NCBI GenBank assembly: GCA_008711295.1
Contig: VUYV01000074.1
Span: 372,001 to 436,000 of the forward strand
Source of the DNA: Anarhynchus alexandrinus
Lineage: Eukaryota; Chordata; Aves; Charadriiformes; Charadriidae
Direction of reading: 5' to 3'
Length of the DNA: 64,000 nucleotides
Shown: piece by piece, positions 53,201 through 64,000 of the stretch
How the letters are laid out: each line of letters starts with the position of its first letter
How positions within the stretch are numbered: position 1 is the stretch's first letter
The notes under the pieces: model-generated
Database searches by the model: none
The model's input: only the letters and a program-made list of their open reading frames with translations
What the model was told of the DNA's origin: nothing
Made by a program: the position numbers and the translations under genes

Positions 53201-56011
53201 CAAGTAAAACCAGTAATACTCTTGCAGCACTGATGGAAAATAAGTTCTTCAAGCAGCACCTTTAATTAAATATTTGCGTATGGATTATCTTTTGTCACTC
53301 TAAGTAATACTGCTATTAGAAAAGTGAACTGTTTCAGCTCCTAGGACTAGGATTAACTGCTCCTTGGAGGCCTTTGCTTTAAAGGGATCCAGACTCAAAA
53401 TTGATTATGTTTGAAAAGGGAGAGGGAGGGTAGGAAAGGTTTGCTTGGATTAAATGGTTTAGTCAGACTTTCTTCCCATTTTAAGTAGAAACTTTTGTAC
53501 AGAAAAAACTTTCAATGTGGAGAAGTTGGTGTGTGCATCAGACAAACATGAAATATTTTTTTAATCCTGTAAGCTATAATGTGAAGCGGTTTTAATGATC
53601 TAAGTTAAAAACGAAGCAGAAGAACAGGTGGGTAGAATAGCTTTTCTAAAATCTTCCTTTGTTGCAGTTTAAGAAACTGAGTTTCATGACACTAATGAGC
53701 TAATGAGCTATTTCAATTGCTGTTGCAATTGATTGCGTTGGAACTGTGGCACCACTCTTGTCTCTCCATTCAAGTTTGCCTCAGGTTCTTTTTGTTGTCG
53801 GGCTTATCTTTGCTAGAATCTAGTTCAGTATTTTTCCCACTGTGAGCATTAGTTCAGTCTACTATGGGTGAAACAATGGCAGCTGTGGGCGTTTCAGCTC
53901 CTGCGTAATCCGGGGCTGTTCGGAAAGGCAGCGGCCGCTCAGCCCACTGCCACGGCTGAGGCAGCGTGCCCGCAGAGGGGATGCTTCTTGTTGGACTTCG
54001 CTATGAGAGAGCAAGGAGAAAAGCGATGTCTCCAAATCGTTCAGGAGTGTTTTTCAAAAAAACGGCGGGTATATTGCACAGTACCTGGGCACGTATTGCT
54101 GGGGCTCTGAGAAGCAGTGACACCATGACCGTTGTGTGCTCTGCTCTTCCTGGAGCACTTAAGACTCGCCGCGTTGGCAGAAGCCCCGTGTGTACGTGGC
54201 TCTGTTGGGAACGCTGCGATTCTGCTGGGTTGGTGGGTTTTTTTACCTGGATGGAAGTGTGGCTGAAATAAGCTGTCCCAGCAAGACTGTGGTTTGGCTG
54301 ATGTTTGCTGGGGCTACTCAAGGAACCTTTTGTAGGTACCGTACACAATAGACAGACGTGTGGAGTTTGTAGTGTAAAAGCAGGCATAAACTGGACCCGG
54401 TGTAGAGAAATATGTGAGTGTTAGAAGAGCAAGTATGAGAAAATTGGCATGATAGGATGTTATGTCTTGATTTTTATGATAACTAAGTTGCGTGATGACT
54501 AGTGAGGGTTGCAAAAGAGCCAGACCTATGGCAGTGCTTATACTGTTAAGCTGTACTGTCTTGCACATCTCTGTCAGTGGAGGTAGCCGCATTCCCTTCT
54601 AGGTTATAGGTGGTGAACTCTGGACTGTTTTCTGTATGGTGGAAATACCTTATCAGAGTGCTAAATGATATTCTGCATCCTCCCTGCATTTCTACTCCCC
54701 TCCCTCTCCTCCACAAAAAAAAAAAAATATAAAAAGCCACCTGCTGTTTACGTCTAAGATGAGTAGAGTGAAAAATGCAGAAGAGCTTCTTAAGTCAGAC
54801 TTTAAATACCTGTTTTTGCAGGTGTCTAGCATTTGTATTTGCCTTTAAAGTCCAATTGTTAATGTTTTATTTCCATTTATAGGCTCATTTATTTTCAGTA
54901 GGTGATGCCTATGTGTAATGCTTGGGACAGATGTGACTAAGAGAAAATTTGTTATAAAAGTCAGAATCAGTTGGATAGAGGAGGGGGCAAAGTCCATTTC
55001 TGAATTTGAGAGAAATACAAACTGTCATAGAATACAGGATGTGATGTACTTGGTGAGGCTGGGATAATTTGCTTGAAACATCCTATGTTGTGTGTGCAGC
55101 TGATGCCGTCCCCTTGTGTTTCTGGATTCTTCTACCTTTAAATGAATATTTTTAGTGATATAGTGAAGACGAATAGATATTACTATGCAGGCCTTACACT
55201 CTTGTGTAGTCTCAGGTATATCCTTATTGCACACTTGGAGATGCAGGTTTTTCGTGGGGAAAGGGATTTTTAAGGTAATTAACTGGTGTCCTGCATTGAT
55301 ATTGCTTTGTTAATGCAAAGATAAACACTGATGATAGAAGCTGACGGTGGTGGTGTTACATGGAGTGAGTGTGTATAATATAGTATAATATAGTATAATA
55401 TAGAAGAACCAGAAGACACAGAGTAAGCTGTGTCATCCTTTATCTAGTCAGAGAATCCAAATTTCTGTGGCAGTATGTGCACTGCTGTTCCTTTAAGGGA
55501 AAAATTTGTGTGAGCGTGTGAAGTGGTGTCAGAGCGCCTGCTAACATTTATTGCACAAGAATAAGTGTTCGCTTTGTACGATGCTGATGGAATGGGGTAC
55601 CTGCACACACTTGTTGACTAACTTGGACTTCAGAGTTCTGTTTTTCAAAAGCCGTTTGAGGCAAGCTAGTTAACCGTGCTTGCTCTACAACATGGGTACT
55701 GAGAGAGATTTAACCTCAGGCTAGAGAGGCAGAAACGACATATAGGGAGCGTGGGCTGGGTGGGGATTACCTGCTTATTGCCTTACCTCAAGGGAAGGTA
55801 AATGAGAAGAGCCTGTTTATGCACTGAGCCATTGCAACTATTGCTTCTTTTTTCCTTTTGGTGCAAGTGAGAATGTCGTAGGGAACATGGGATTGTGTTT
55901 GGAGGACGGGCGGAATTTTAGATAGGAATGGCGCCTGAGGAATGTGCCTTAGTGTTTTGGTATTATGTTACAGTCCAGATAACTCTGAATTCATTTCCCT
56001 TATTCTTTCAG
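50289..56011 (+). other. SENP5 intron 1 (if exon 1 is right)
   Basis: This holds no recognised gene. A GC-richer block at about 53870-54260 has overlapping frames on both strands with no similarity I know. A 10-bp minisatellite is at 55374-55403 and a poly-A run at 54715-54727. ORFs of 60-130 codons here lack coding signatures. Confidence 0.5.
55374..55403. repeat. Minisatellite (TATAATATAG)3
   Basis: Three perfect copies of a 10-bp unit, in SENP5 intron 1. Perfect copies suggest recent expansion and likely length variation. Confidence 0.9.
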
Positions 56012-56042
56012 CTGTTTTTCAAGATCATAATGCAGCAGAAAA
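56012..56042 (+). promoter_or_regulatory. SENP5: SENP5 5' UTR end with upstream start codon (uORF 56030-56056)
   Basis: These are the 31 bases between the exon acceptor and the SENP5 start. An ATG at 56030 with A at -3 opens an 8-codon frame (MQQKNEKP) that stops at TAG 56054-56056. The uORF therefore overlaps the main start at 56043 by 14 bases in a different frame. The main ATG also has A at -3. Ribosomes would need to scan past the upstream ATG, so the uORF could lower SENP5 translation. That effect is inference. Confidence 0.6.
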
Positions 56043-57591
56043 ATGAAAAACCATAGAAGACATTTGCTTTGGAAAAGAAGTCAGTTGCTGGCCCAGTCTA
56101 GAAGATGGAGCACTGGATTTGGGGAGCTTCGGAAATACTGCTTCCAAAAGCAATTTTTCCTAGCTAAGAAGAAAAGACAGAGCGCTCAGCTAATTGTGAG
56201 CTTAAATCACAACAAACTGTACAGAAGTCTGCAGTGCAGAAGGAAAGCACTCGGGCTCCAAAGCAGGTGGGCTCCGCATGTGCCTGTAAATGCAGAATCC
56301 TATCAAAAACCTACTGTTGAACCATACAGCTTTCCTTACAAAACTACTGAGTGCAAAAAGATCCTGTCCCTATCACAAAGCCGAAAGCCCATCTGGAGAA
56401 GAAGTAAGAAAACTCAACAATGAATCCTTTCAGAGTCAGTATCCCTTGAATGAAGAATTTGAAACTGTTGCCGTTCTTAATAGCATCGCTGGCAATATCC
56501 TTTATGTCTCATGTGGTACGCTGGATGGTGCTGCCTTACCTGTAAAGAAAGGTGTTTTTGTATATACTGGGGAGGAGAGCAATAATGGTGAGGGCAACAC
56601 AATCCTAGTAGCTTTAAACAACTGTAAAAGGAAATGCTGTTGCAAAGGGAGTGGAATGGAACTTGTGGCCCCTTGACAACTATAAAGCGGTCCAAATTTA
56701 ACCGTCATACTGTAAAAAAGAGATCTTTATTTATGATGCATAAGAAACTTTCTATGGTTAGGTTTCGGTATAGAATTATAAAATCCGCAGAACTTCGAGC
56801 AAGAAGCAAAACCTGCAAACTGAGAAAAATCAAGCCAAGGTGGGTGGAGAAAGTTACGAGGGACCATCAAGAGACGCTCCAGCGGGATTTTGAAAGTGGA
56901 TTGTGTAATTGGTTTTCCTACTGGAAATCTAAAAGTAACCGTCCTTGGAACCGGTACAGCTTATCAGATATGAACAATAATACACCCAAATCTTTAGGTG
57001 AGGAGAACGAAATGTGTGCACCCGAGATCTGCCGTACGCAGGATGCGTTACCGTGTGCTGGGCCATGTTCCGAGGAGCCAGAATCCGGAGGAGAGGATGG
57101 CAGCGTGGATGCTGTCCCGCCAGAACTGCACGCTAGAGCCTCTCCAGAGGCAGAGACCTCGCAGCAGGTGGAGACCAACGGGGCTCTGGCAGAGGATCAC
57201 TGCTCTGACATTTTCATCTCTGTGACAGGAAAAGAAATTGCTGTTTCAGGTCAAGATGATGCAGAATCTGATGAGGTTATGAGTGTAGATGGAATGATAC
57301 TGTTGCAGTCCTCCTTGCAGGATTCTGATGTCAATGATAATTTTGCAAATGGACCTTTATCCATGGAGCTGACACAAAATGAGGACAGCTCTAGCCAAAT
57401 GGAAGTAGAGGACTCCTTAAGCCTGGACTTTTTTAGTGCAAAGTTACTAGATCACCCTTACTGTAAAAGTCCTCTTGAGGACCCTTCAGCAGAAAGCACA
57501 GGACTAAAATCAGGAACTCGGAAGGGAGGCAAAAGGAACAGTCAGAAAGCTTCCCGGGTGGCTGACGAGCAGTTGGCAACGTGGCTTTGTG
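56043..57591 (+). CDS. SENP5: SENP5 first coding exon (N-terminal regulatory half), with two compensating frameshifts
   Basis: The exon begins at 56012, after a TTATTCTTTCAG acceptor, and the start codon is at 56043. The start is chosen because MKNHRRHLLWKR aligns with the human N-terminus. The exon ends at 57591 with donor GTATAC, in phase 1. It encodes a basic N-terminal part, a second basic block at roughly residues 215-275 (KKLSMVRFRYR and nearby Lys/Arg, of the kind that drives nucleolar targeting), then an acidic Ser/Asp/Glu-rich tract, and finally LLDHPYCKSPLE and SQKAS just before the protease domain. Read literally, the start frame stops at 56421-56423 (TGA). Between about 56310 and 56650 the similarity (KLLSAKRS, NTILVALNN) is one frame over, then it returns to the original frame. 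If the donor is not used, the frame ends at 57632 with 13 extra residues and no protease domain. Confidence 0.9.
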
Positions 57592-60500
57592 GTATACCTT
57601 TTACATATCTTAGGGCTTCCAGGAGTTCCTGAAAACTGCTGGATGTATCGTGGAGTTTACATGTTGCGTTAATTCCTTTATTAAAATGGTTTCTTATTGT
57701 GAATTGTAAAGGGTGCTTAGCATAACACTTAACGAAATGAGGCTGCAAAGAGGAGAGCTGCGTGAAGGGAGAACAAATCCGTGCTTATCTGTCAAGCTGT
57801 TTTGAGGGATAGTTGAATTGTGCCTCTGCTTCTTTTGTTTTAGAGAGTACAATGTAATTTAATTGGAATCGTGGAAAATTGTTGGTAGACGTTTTAAATG
57901 TCTTTTATCATGTGGTTTCAGAAGATGATATGGGGTTAAAACTTCCAATTTTTTAAATGGTTGACAAGTATTACCCTTGATTTTTTAAAATCCTTAGTGT
58001 TCTAATAATACTTCCTTCCAGCCTTATCGTCTCTTCTCTTGCTCTGTCTTAGGCTGAAACTAAATCACTTAACGAATCTCAGGTTTTAATAGCCAAATGT
58101 TGTTCATTGTCACTTAGTTTTCTCTTTGATTGTTCATAAAGTAGGCTTACTGAATCGTATTAGACAATATTTTTTAAGAAGGCAAGACTAGTCTTAGCAA
58201 ATGGTCAGCAAAAAGGCTTTGGGATTTTTTTTACTTAGTGCTGAGCATGCAGTATTTGATAGTCTCTCTAAAGAGGAACATGGTAAAAATAGTAATTGGC
58301 ATCTTCTTTTATGTATAGCAGCACACTATACACATAGTAAGGAGCAGGAAGCTAACATGTTGTACCACCTAGTACCATTAATATAATGTTCAAGTTCAGT
58401 GGTGTTCCGATGACCAAAGTCTCCTTTGGAGAAACTGGCCTCATAGATTCCCATAAACCTGAAGCTGCTGTCAGCTAGTGTTGAAGGGATTGTTTGAGGT
58501 TTGACGTGCTCTGATTTTTCTGCCTGCCTTTTTCTCCTTCAATTTTGCAGTTGATTCTCTAAAGCAAAATGTGAAGAAGGAGACATTGAACCTCAAAGGA
58601 TGATTTAGCTTTCCATATCCACAAGGTAGTGTGGGATGTGTTTCTCTATGACTGGCTTTACATGATCCAGCAAGGACCAGGCGCTGTGTGAGAAATTGAG
58701 AGAAACTGTGGTACTACAGTGAACAGGCCAATTCTGCAATGGAGTTTTAAAGTTCATCCAGCAGAAAAAGAGACTTAATCCTTCAGTAACTGTCAAGAAC
58801 CAAGACTGTATCAGGGTGGCAAAGGTTAAATTTTTGTGGCCTGATAGGCAGTCATATTCTTGTTCATGGGAGGCCTGAATAACTTAAAGTTAAAAAGACA
58901 GACAAGAAATGCACTAAACTTTCCCACACTTGACAATTTTAAGAGAATTCTTACCTAGCTTCTGAATGAAAGTAGGTGAGACCAGTTTCCATTTTCTTCA
59001 GAGCTGAGGGTTCCTCTCTGAGGATTGAAGCTGAGTCTACACTACGTACACAATCATACTGACAGTGTAGCACTTCTGGCTTTTCTCGGCTGAAAAGCTG
59101 TAAAAAATAATTTTAATTTTGGTATAACTATGTACAGAAGTTGTTGTCTTTTTAGGAGTGTTGTTAATAATTAGCTGCACACAAAGATACTGCTAACCTG
59201 GCAAGAGTTGCTAGGGTAGGCACGTGGAGGAGGTGTAAGTGTTATGGATGCTCTCAGGTTTTGGTTTTCTCTGCAGCAGCTGAACTTGGATGTTAACGAG
59301 CTGCAATGTTTAGTGCATTCTGATGTGCTCTTAGGTGGCAAACAGAGCTCCACGGTAAATCCTGTTTGCGATGGGTGTCTGATCTTGCACCAGGTCTGAA
59401 CTTTGTATTTTCCTCCTCGAGTTATGCAGTTACACCAGCCCAAGCGAGGTCAGAGTCTAGCTAGAGATCTCTTGGAGCTCTGCTACTGTTAGTTGTTACT
59501 ATGAGAACAATCCGTCCAGTGTGTGTATGAAGAAAAAGCTTTTAAAGATGTTATATATTAAAAGAGAATAAGGTATGCTTACGTCCCCACACCTCTTCTA
59601 TCTAGACTTCTAGACAGAGTGAGAAATATCCTCCCTGTCACAGTCTACTAAGATGTAAGGGGTAAAAGTTGTTAGGCAAGTGTGTGGCAGAGTTGCGAGG
59701 AAGGATATCTTCCCGTGAAGAATTCTTCCGTGTTGTCTGATCTCACTCTTCAATCTTCCCTTCCTTCTGTCACACATCCAGGTGTACTTCTTGCTGTATC
59801 TTCACTGCTTTTCTCATCTTTGTGTTTTGTTCTTGGTCTCTCTCCTTTCTTTTTTTTTTATTCTTTTCTTACTGGTGTTCTTTGGCACTTTTTTCTTTGA
59901 GATGTTTCTCTCACCTTGTTTCTTCCCATCCTGGTCTTTAAAAGTTTCCAGGAAATATTGTTAAAGCTTTAGTAAACAGAGAGCTAAACCTACACTGCAC
60001 TCTCCAGTGATACTGTCTGCCATCACACCCAGGCCTGAGAAGAGTCCTGGAGTTTGGGTTACTGCAATTTCCCCGGACTCTGATCTCAGATCCAGCTTTC
60101 TGTACACAGAACACGTGTTTTCTGCTGTATTTGAAAACTCAGTTTCAGAAAACTGGACAACTTGGTCTTTTTTCTCTTATTCCCTAGCAAGTGTTGAAAT
60201 CCTGTTTTCCATTCTTTCTCATTCTCAAAGTGGTTTTGGATGCTTGAGTGGGATTTATGTCTCCACCGTTCCGGTCTTGTGTCTGTGGGAAAAAAAAAAA
60301 AAAATTCCTAGTTTTTTTAATTCCTCCAGCATTCATCTCTTTATTATTTCCTAGTTAATATCCTTTGTTTCTGGTGTTATGGTTGCCCAAGCAATGGCAG
60401 GCTGACATGTCTATCCGTGGCACGTTAAATGCCATCCCTAGGATACCAGGGTAAACGGGTTAAAATTGCTGAGAGTCTGTCTGGTGTCTCTTCCCTTTGC

Positions 60501-63500
60501 TACGGTGGCAGCAGAAGAGCTGAACAGGCTGCGAGCGCTCTGCCAGCCAGGGCTGCCTGCGTTTGAGGAGGGTAATTCTGCACACTGTAAGGACGAGATA
60601 CTGGGTTTGCAGTGGAAACTGCTGCAGAAATTGATGGCTTTTCATGTTGCAGTAAAATTGTTTAAGATGCTAATTGAAATAAGCAGTGGGATGGATTCTC
60701 CTCGTAGAACTGGTGTAATTAGTTTGATGTAGACATATGTATATATGGGAAGAATAGGGTCTGATCTTTCCCTGTAAAGCTGAGCGATCAGATTCCTGCT
60801 TTTTTATTTTTGTCCTCCTTCCCCTGCTTTTATTTAGTGTTGCCAATTTAAGCTTAGATTTCTTAAATATATACTTGCCATGTGGGGTGCTGTGTGTTGG
60901 TTGGGTGCAGAATGATTGCTGCTCATACTTGGAAGAAATGACTGCTTTATTGGACTGGTGAACTCAGAGGGTTTTTTACATGTTTGTACTTTCATTTTTC
61001 TGGTATATTTAAAGGATTCCTAGATGAAGTTATGACGAAATATGGCAGTTTAGTTCCACTCTGTGAAAAAGATGTCATGGGAAGATTAAAAGAAGCCTTT
61101 AATGAAGATTTCTCCCATAGGTGTGTAGCAGTATCAAATTCTAGACTTTGTAAAGGACAAATTGCTTGCATTGCTACTGCACGCTCCATATCTAACACCT
61201 AACAGCACAGAAGTCCATTTGATATGACCTTGACTTATTTTTCTTTTCTGCCTTTTCAATCCTGTTTTAGAAAACCTTTTATCACCAGGGAAATCATGAA
61301 GTATCGGGAAAAACATCCAAAAAGCTCCACTTGCAATTTCCGTGTCTTCTATAATAAGCACATGCTAGATATGGATGATTTAGCCACACTGGAAGGCCAG
61401 AACTGGCTCAATGACCAGGTCAGAGATGCTTGGTGTTTACGTGCTTCCTTACCCCTTTTTAGCCCGTTTATATTAGCATATCAGTTGTTCACCTTCTGCT
61501 ATGTTATAGGTGGACTATCCTTACTTTACACTTGAGAAGTAACAGAAGCGGTGAGCACCTTTTACAATGGCAGGTGCAGTCATAGTGGTTACAAGAAGTC
61601 TGGAAGACGGGAGGTGTCACAACTAAACTGTTTTCTTTTGAAGAAATGATGTTGCACTATTTTGAGAAAATAGCGGCTACCCGTATAGGTTTTAGCATCT
61701 CCCTCCATCCCCAAGCTCGAGCAGATTACAAGAACAGCAGACTGAAGCAGCAGACTGTGGCCCACAGCCAAAAAACCAAGGCAGCTGCAGTGTCCAGGGC
61801 ATGCACCAGTAGACTTAAATTGAATTAAACTGCATTTCAGATTGAGGCAGACTTCAAGCAGCTCGTTACGGTCTCTCTCCGGGCTGGCCACTATTAGTTC
61901 CAGAGTGCTTGTCCTTCAGACTGCAGCAAAATGTTACTATAATTGCTCTCCTCCTTATTGCTGTTTTAAGTGTGAAGGGTCCTACGTTTTATGGGAACTT
62001 GTGAATTTGAGTTTTACGAAACTATTCTGTACATATTCAAATATTTACTAACTCTTGCAGATAATTAACATGTATGGTGAACTCATAATGGATGCAGTCC
62101 CTGAAAAGGTGAGGGTTTTTGTTATTATGCAAATGTACCTAACAAGAGATTGAGAGGGAAGGGTGAAACATTGAATATTTCAGATGCAGCCTCAAGATTT
62201 AGCTCAATGATGTTCTGAGTGGTTCCATTATAATTTGTGGCTATTTGATGCTCAAATTTTCTTCCTTTTCTGTGCTAAAATAGAGTTTTCGGTGCTGTTG
62301 CTCATGTTTCAGGAACTTAATGGATTAGCTCTGCAGGTGGTCTGTGTTGTAGCCTGATGTTACTGAGGTACCTGTAGAAGACAGGTGCCCTGTTTTCACC
62401 CATCCCGCTCTCCTTTCCTCCTAGAGGTTTCTGTCTCCAGCTTATCTGCTTCTAAAGTGCTTTATCCATGCCCTTGCTCACCAGTCTGGTGTTTCAGCTG
62501 AAATTTCTGATGAAGATGGATTTCTGCTGAGATGACAAACCATGAATGATAGCGTCTGAACCATGCACGTGTGCTGCTTTGCGCTCACCCACCCGCCCAC
62601 CTCGCAGCTGCGGGGACCGTAACAGCTCAGCCTGTGTCGGATGCCTGCCTGGTGAATGGGAACTGATGCAGAGCTCCTTGGTTCCCCGGCAGTATTGACT
62701 CTGCAGGATTCTCTTTGGTTTGTGCATCCTCAACAGGATGCTTACTGCTTTCCAACTGCAGTGTCTAACTGTTGGTGGCAGTTGAAAAAAAGAAAGGGAA
62801 AAAAAAAAAATCAAGAGAACACCCCCCCCCTTCTGTGACTACATTTGCAGCAGTGGCAATTATAAAAAGCCATCTGTTTACTAGTAGAGCTGAACAATTT
62901 TCAGGTGAGACCACAAAGGAGGAACCAAACAAAGCCATTTTTAGATGAGCTCTGCAGAACGTAACTCTTAAAATCTTCAAGCTCAGAAGAAAGAGCGTTG
63001 TTGCTTTGATTGGTGGTGATGGTGATTCTTCATTAGTATTCTCTGTACTTCCCGAGTGTGTGCCAGGGTTGTGGTATTGGAGATTGTATCTGTTTGCTTG
63101 TGTCTGCTTTTTCTTCATAGTGCATAATTGAAATCCTCATGGGAGATTTTGTGCTGGTACCTTAGAATGTGGTTTTGAAGTCTGTTGGCATAGCTAATGG
63201 GTGTTAGACTGTGTTTTCAGATGCTGAATTTTCTAACTTTTTTTTCAAGTAATAACTCAAGCCTTCTACCACCTCTACACTAGCAGAATTATTAAAAACA
63301 GATGTTGTAAATTTCCATTTGTATTAATCTGCTCCTGTAATTGCAAGAAGCTAAGCAAAGGGAATAATAGTGTTAACCTGGAGCTAAATATTTTTTTTAA
63401 CATAAGCCTACATTTTTTTGTAATAAATATAGGTTTTTAGGTACAAAATGGATGTGATATAACTTAAAAATGCTTTTGAATAGCAGAATATTGTTTTTGT

Positions 63501-64000
63501 CTGGAGCTGGTCATAGTAGTTGAATACAAATGACTGTTTTGTTGGATTAAATCTCATAACTGTTTTGATCAATTTTACTTCCTTCTCCACCACCCCCACT
63601 TTGCCAGTCCAGTCCTCTCTTCCTTAATCCCTGCAAAGAACAACAAATACTGTAACTCCTTATCCTGCTGGCGTTTTTTCCCCAAGTCCATCCCCAACAA
63701 AAAATTAAACCCGATATGCTTGGAGATGCAAAAGTGTAAATGTAAATGCTGCAGTGGCTCACGTATAGGGAAATAAGGCTTGCTTGATTTGCTTGCTGAA
63801 GAACAGCAATAGTTTAGGCTTGGCAAAGCCTCTGTTTGTCCCTGCTGGGGTTCTGTTTCTAAACCTGCATTAAATAATGCCTCGTTACAAGTTGTTTTGT
63901 ATAAATTATCCTGGGGGAAGGGGAATGACTGTGCATGAAGATTTCTGTGCTCATTCCTCCTCTCTCTCTTTTTTAGGTTCATTTCTTTAACAGCTTTTTT
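56043..64000 (+). CDS. SENP5: SENP5, SUMO-specific (sentrin) protease 5, five coding exons, 3' end outside window
   Basis: SENP5 is a family C48 cysteine protease that matures SUMO precursors and removes SUMO (mainly SUMO2/3) from proteins, largely in the nucleolus. I recognise it from exon-by-exon similarity to human SENP5: an N-terminal LLWKRSQLL/WSTGFG block, a basic RFRYRI block, LLDHPYCKSPLE, SQKAS, then GFLDEVMTKYGSLVPL, FYNKHMLDMDDLATLEGQNW, MYGELIMDAVPEK and VHFFNSFF. Coding segments are 56043-57591, 61015-61120, 61271-61418, 62061-62108 and 63977-64000, joined in phases 1, 2, 0 and 0. Together they give 1875 nt, about 625 codons, against about 755 residues in human. The catalytic His, Asp and Cys lie downstream of the window. 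Oddity: two compensating frameshifts sit in the first coding exon. Its neighbour on the left is a CpG island at about 50 kb; nothing coding was found beyond it. Confidence 0.93.
57592..61014 (+). other. SENP5 intron 2
   Basis: The donor is GTATAC at 57592 and the acceptor is TTTAAAG at 61014. The interior is AT-rich, with long pyrimidine stretches at about 59770-59900 and an A15 run at 60290-60304. An 88-codon frame at 60466-60732 does not resemble any family I know and lacks flanking splice sites in a useful phase. Confidence 0.8.
61015..61120 (+). CDS. SENP5: SENP5 coding exon, start of protease region
   Basis: This 106-nt exon encodes GFLDEVMTKYGSLVPL, CEKDVMGRLKEAF and NEDFSH, the region that leads into the C48 protease fold. 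It differs from the human protein as I remember it at only a few positions. The acceptor is TTTAAAG at 61014, with a weak pyrimidine tract. The donor is GTGTGT at 61121. It enters in phase 1 (the Gly codon is split with 57591) and leaves in phase 2 (the AG of an Arg codon). The next intron is very short, only 150 bp. Confidence 0.93.
61121..61270 (+). other. SENP5 intron 3 (150 bp)
   Basis: Donor GTGTGT, acceptor CCTGTTTTAG. It is short and contains nothing else. Confidence 0.88.
61271..61418 (+). CDS. SENP5: SENP5 coding exon with the QNWLNDQ motif
   Basis: This 148-nt exon completes the split Arg codon and then gives 49 codons: KPFITREIMKYREKHPKSS, TCNFRVFYNKHMLDMDDL, ATLEGQNWLNDQ. The Trp-Leu-Asn-Asp motif is a hallmark of ULP/SENP proteases, near the SUMO-binding surface of the catalytic domain. 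The acceptor is CCTGTTTTAG at 61270 and the donor is GTCAGA at 61419. It ends in phase 0. Compared with human, residues KSST replace a shorter stretch before CNFR, a small insertion in a variable loop. Confidence 0.94.
61419..62060 (+). other. SENP5 intron 4 (642 bp)
   Basis: Donor GTCAGA, acceptor ACTCTTGCAG. No other feature is recognised inside. Confidence 0.88.
62061..62108 (+). CDS. SENP5: SENP5 48-nt coding exon
   Basis: This small exon of 16 codons encodes IINMYGELIMDAVPEK, which matches human SENP5 almost exactly (human has VINMY and VPDK). The acceptor is ACTCTTGCAG at 62060 and the donor is GTGAGG at 62109, both strong. Both ends are in phase 0, so skipping it would keep the reading frame but remove a helix of the protease N-lobe. 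Confidence 0.93.
62109..63976 (+). other. SENP5 intron 5
   Basis: Donor GTGAGG, acceptor after a CT-rich tract. It contains an A run (62799-62810) and a C9 run (62822-62830). No gene or RNA was supported inside. Confidence 0.85.
63977..64000 (+). CDS. SENP5: SENP5 coding exon, partial, cut by the window edge
   Basis: A long pyrimidine tract (CTCTCTCTCTTTTTTAG) ends at 63976, and the following 24 bases read VHFFNSFF in phase 0. This is the segment directly after VPDK in human SENP5. The remainder of this exon and the exons for the catalytic His, Asp and Cys lie to the right of the window. Confidence 0.9.

Noticed and set aside
53868..54271. Coding exon in SENP5 intron 1
   Set aside because: Several frames are open together in a GC-richer patch; none has a known motif or suitable splice sites.
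55028..55045. CR1 terminal repeat on the minus strand (TCATAGAATACAGGATG)
   Set aside because: Only one partial unit is present and the CR1 body is absent next to it.
56404..56547. A hidden intron (donor GAAGTAAG at 56404) that would remove the SENP5 frame break
   Set aside because: Joining it to the acceptor-like CTGTAAAG at 56547 or TTCTTAATAG at 56483 does not restore the homologous frame, and the region between is itself similar to SENP5 in the +1 frame.
60466..60732. Extra SENP5 exon between 57591 and 61015
   Set aside because: The 88-codon frame has no counterpart in human SENP5, and the exon at 61015 joins directly to 57591 in phase.
62508..62559. C/D snoRNA-like boxes (TGATGA at 62508, CTGA at 62527 and 62556) in SENP5 intron 5
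   Set aside because: The spacing is short, the C box lacks the leading purine, and the flanks do not pair into a terminal stem.

Overview
The window looks like nuclear DNA from a bird, and at least from an archosaur. It is sparse in genes and low in repeats. It carries a CR1 LINE 3' end with the typical degenerate ATTCTNTGATTCT-like terminus (about 25.67-25.86 kb). It also has several very old archosaur/turtle-type repeat relics, and no Alu/L1-type mammalian repeats were seen. No bacterial features (operons, ribosome binding sites, CRISPR, IS elements) are present. Most open frames of 60-140 codons are chance ORFs in noncoding DNA.

Layout: 1 to about 49.5 kb is a gene desert in which I found no exon I could recognise. 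It holds old SINE/LINE relics, a few GC-richer blocks, and some stretches that read like conserved noncoding DNA. At about 49.54-50.35 kb there is a CpG island, interrupted by a 313-base run of N (49814-50126). It holds GC boxes and a good splice donor, and is the likely promoter and noncoding first exon of the gene to its right. From 56.0 kb to the window edge lies the one clear gene, on the + strand: SENP5, a SUMO-specific cysteine protease of family C48. One large exon (56012-57591) encodes the N-terminal regulatory half. Exons at 61015-61120, 61271-61418, 62061-62108 and 63977-64000 encode the start of the protease domain. All visible splice junctions agree in phase. The gene runs off the right edge before the catalytic His, Asp and Cys.

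The most notable point is that the large SENP5 exon is not open in one frame. Homology to human SENP5 moves from the start frame to the +1 frame near 56305-56309 (an A5 run) and back near 56644-56650 (an AAAGGG run). The two shifts compensate, so the rest of the gene stays in frame. Paired homopolymer indels in an otherwise intact gene suggest sequence error or polymorphism more than a pseudogene. A short upstream ORF overlaps the SENP5 start codon. I found no convincing new biological system; the most useful leads are the frameshift pair, the unassembled promoter island, and the long desert upstream of SENP5.
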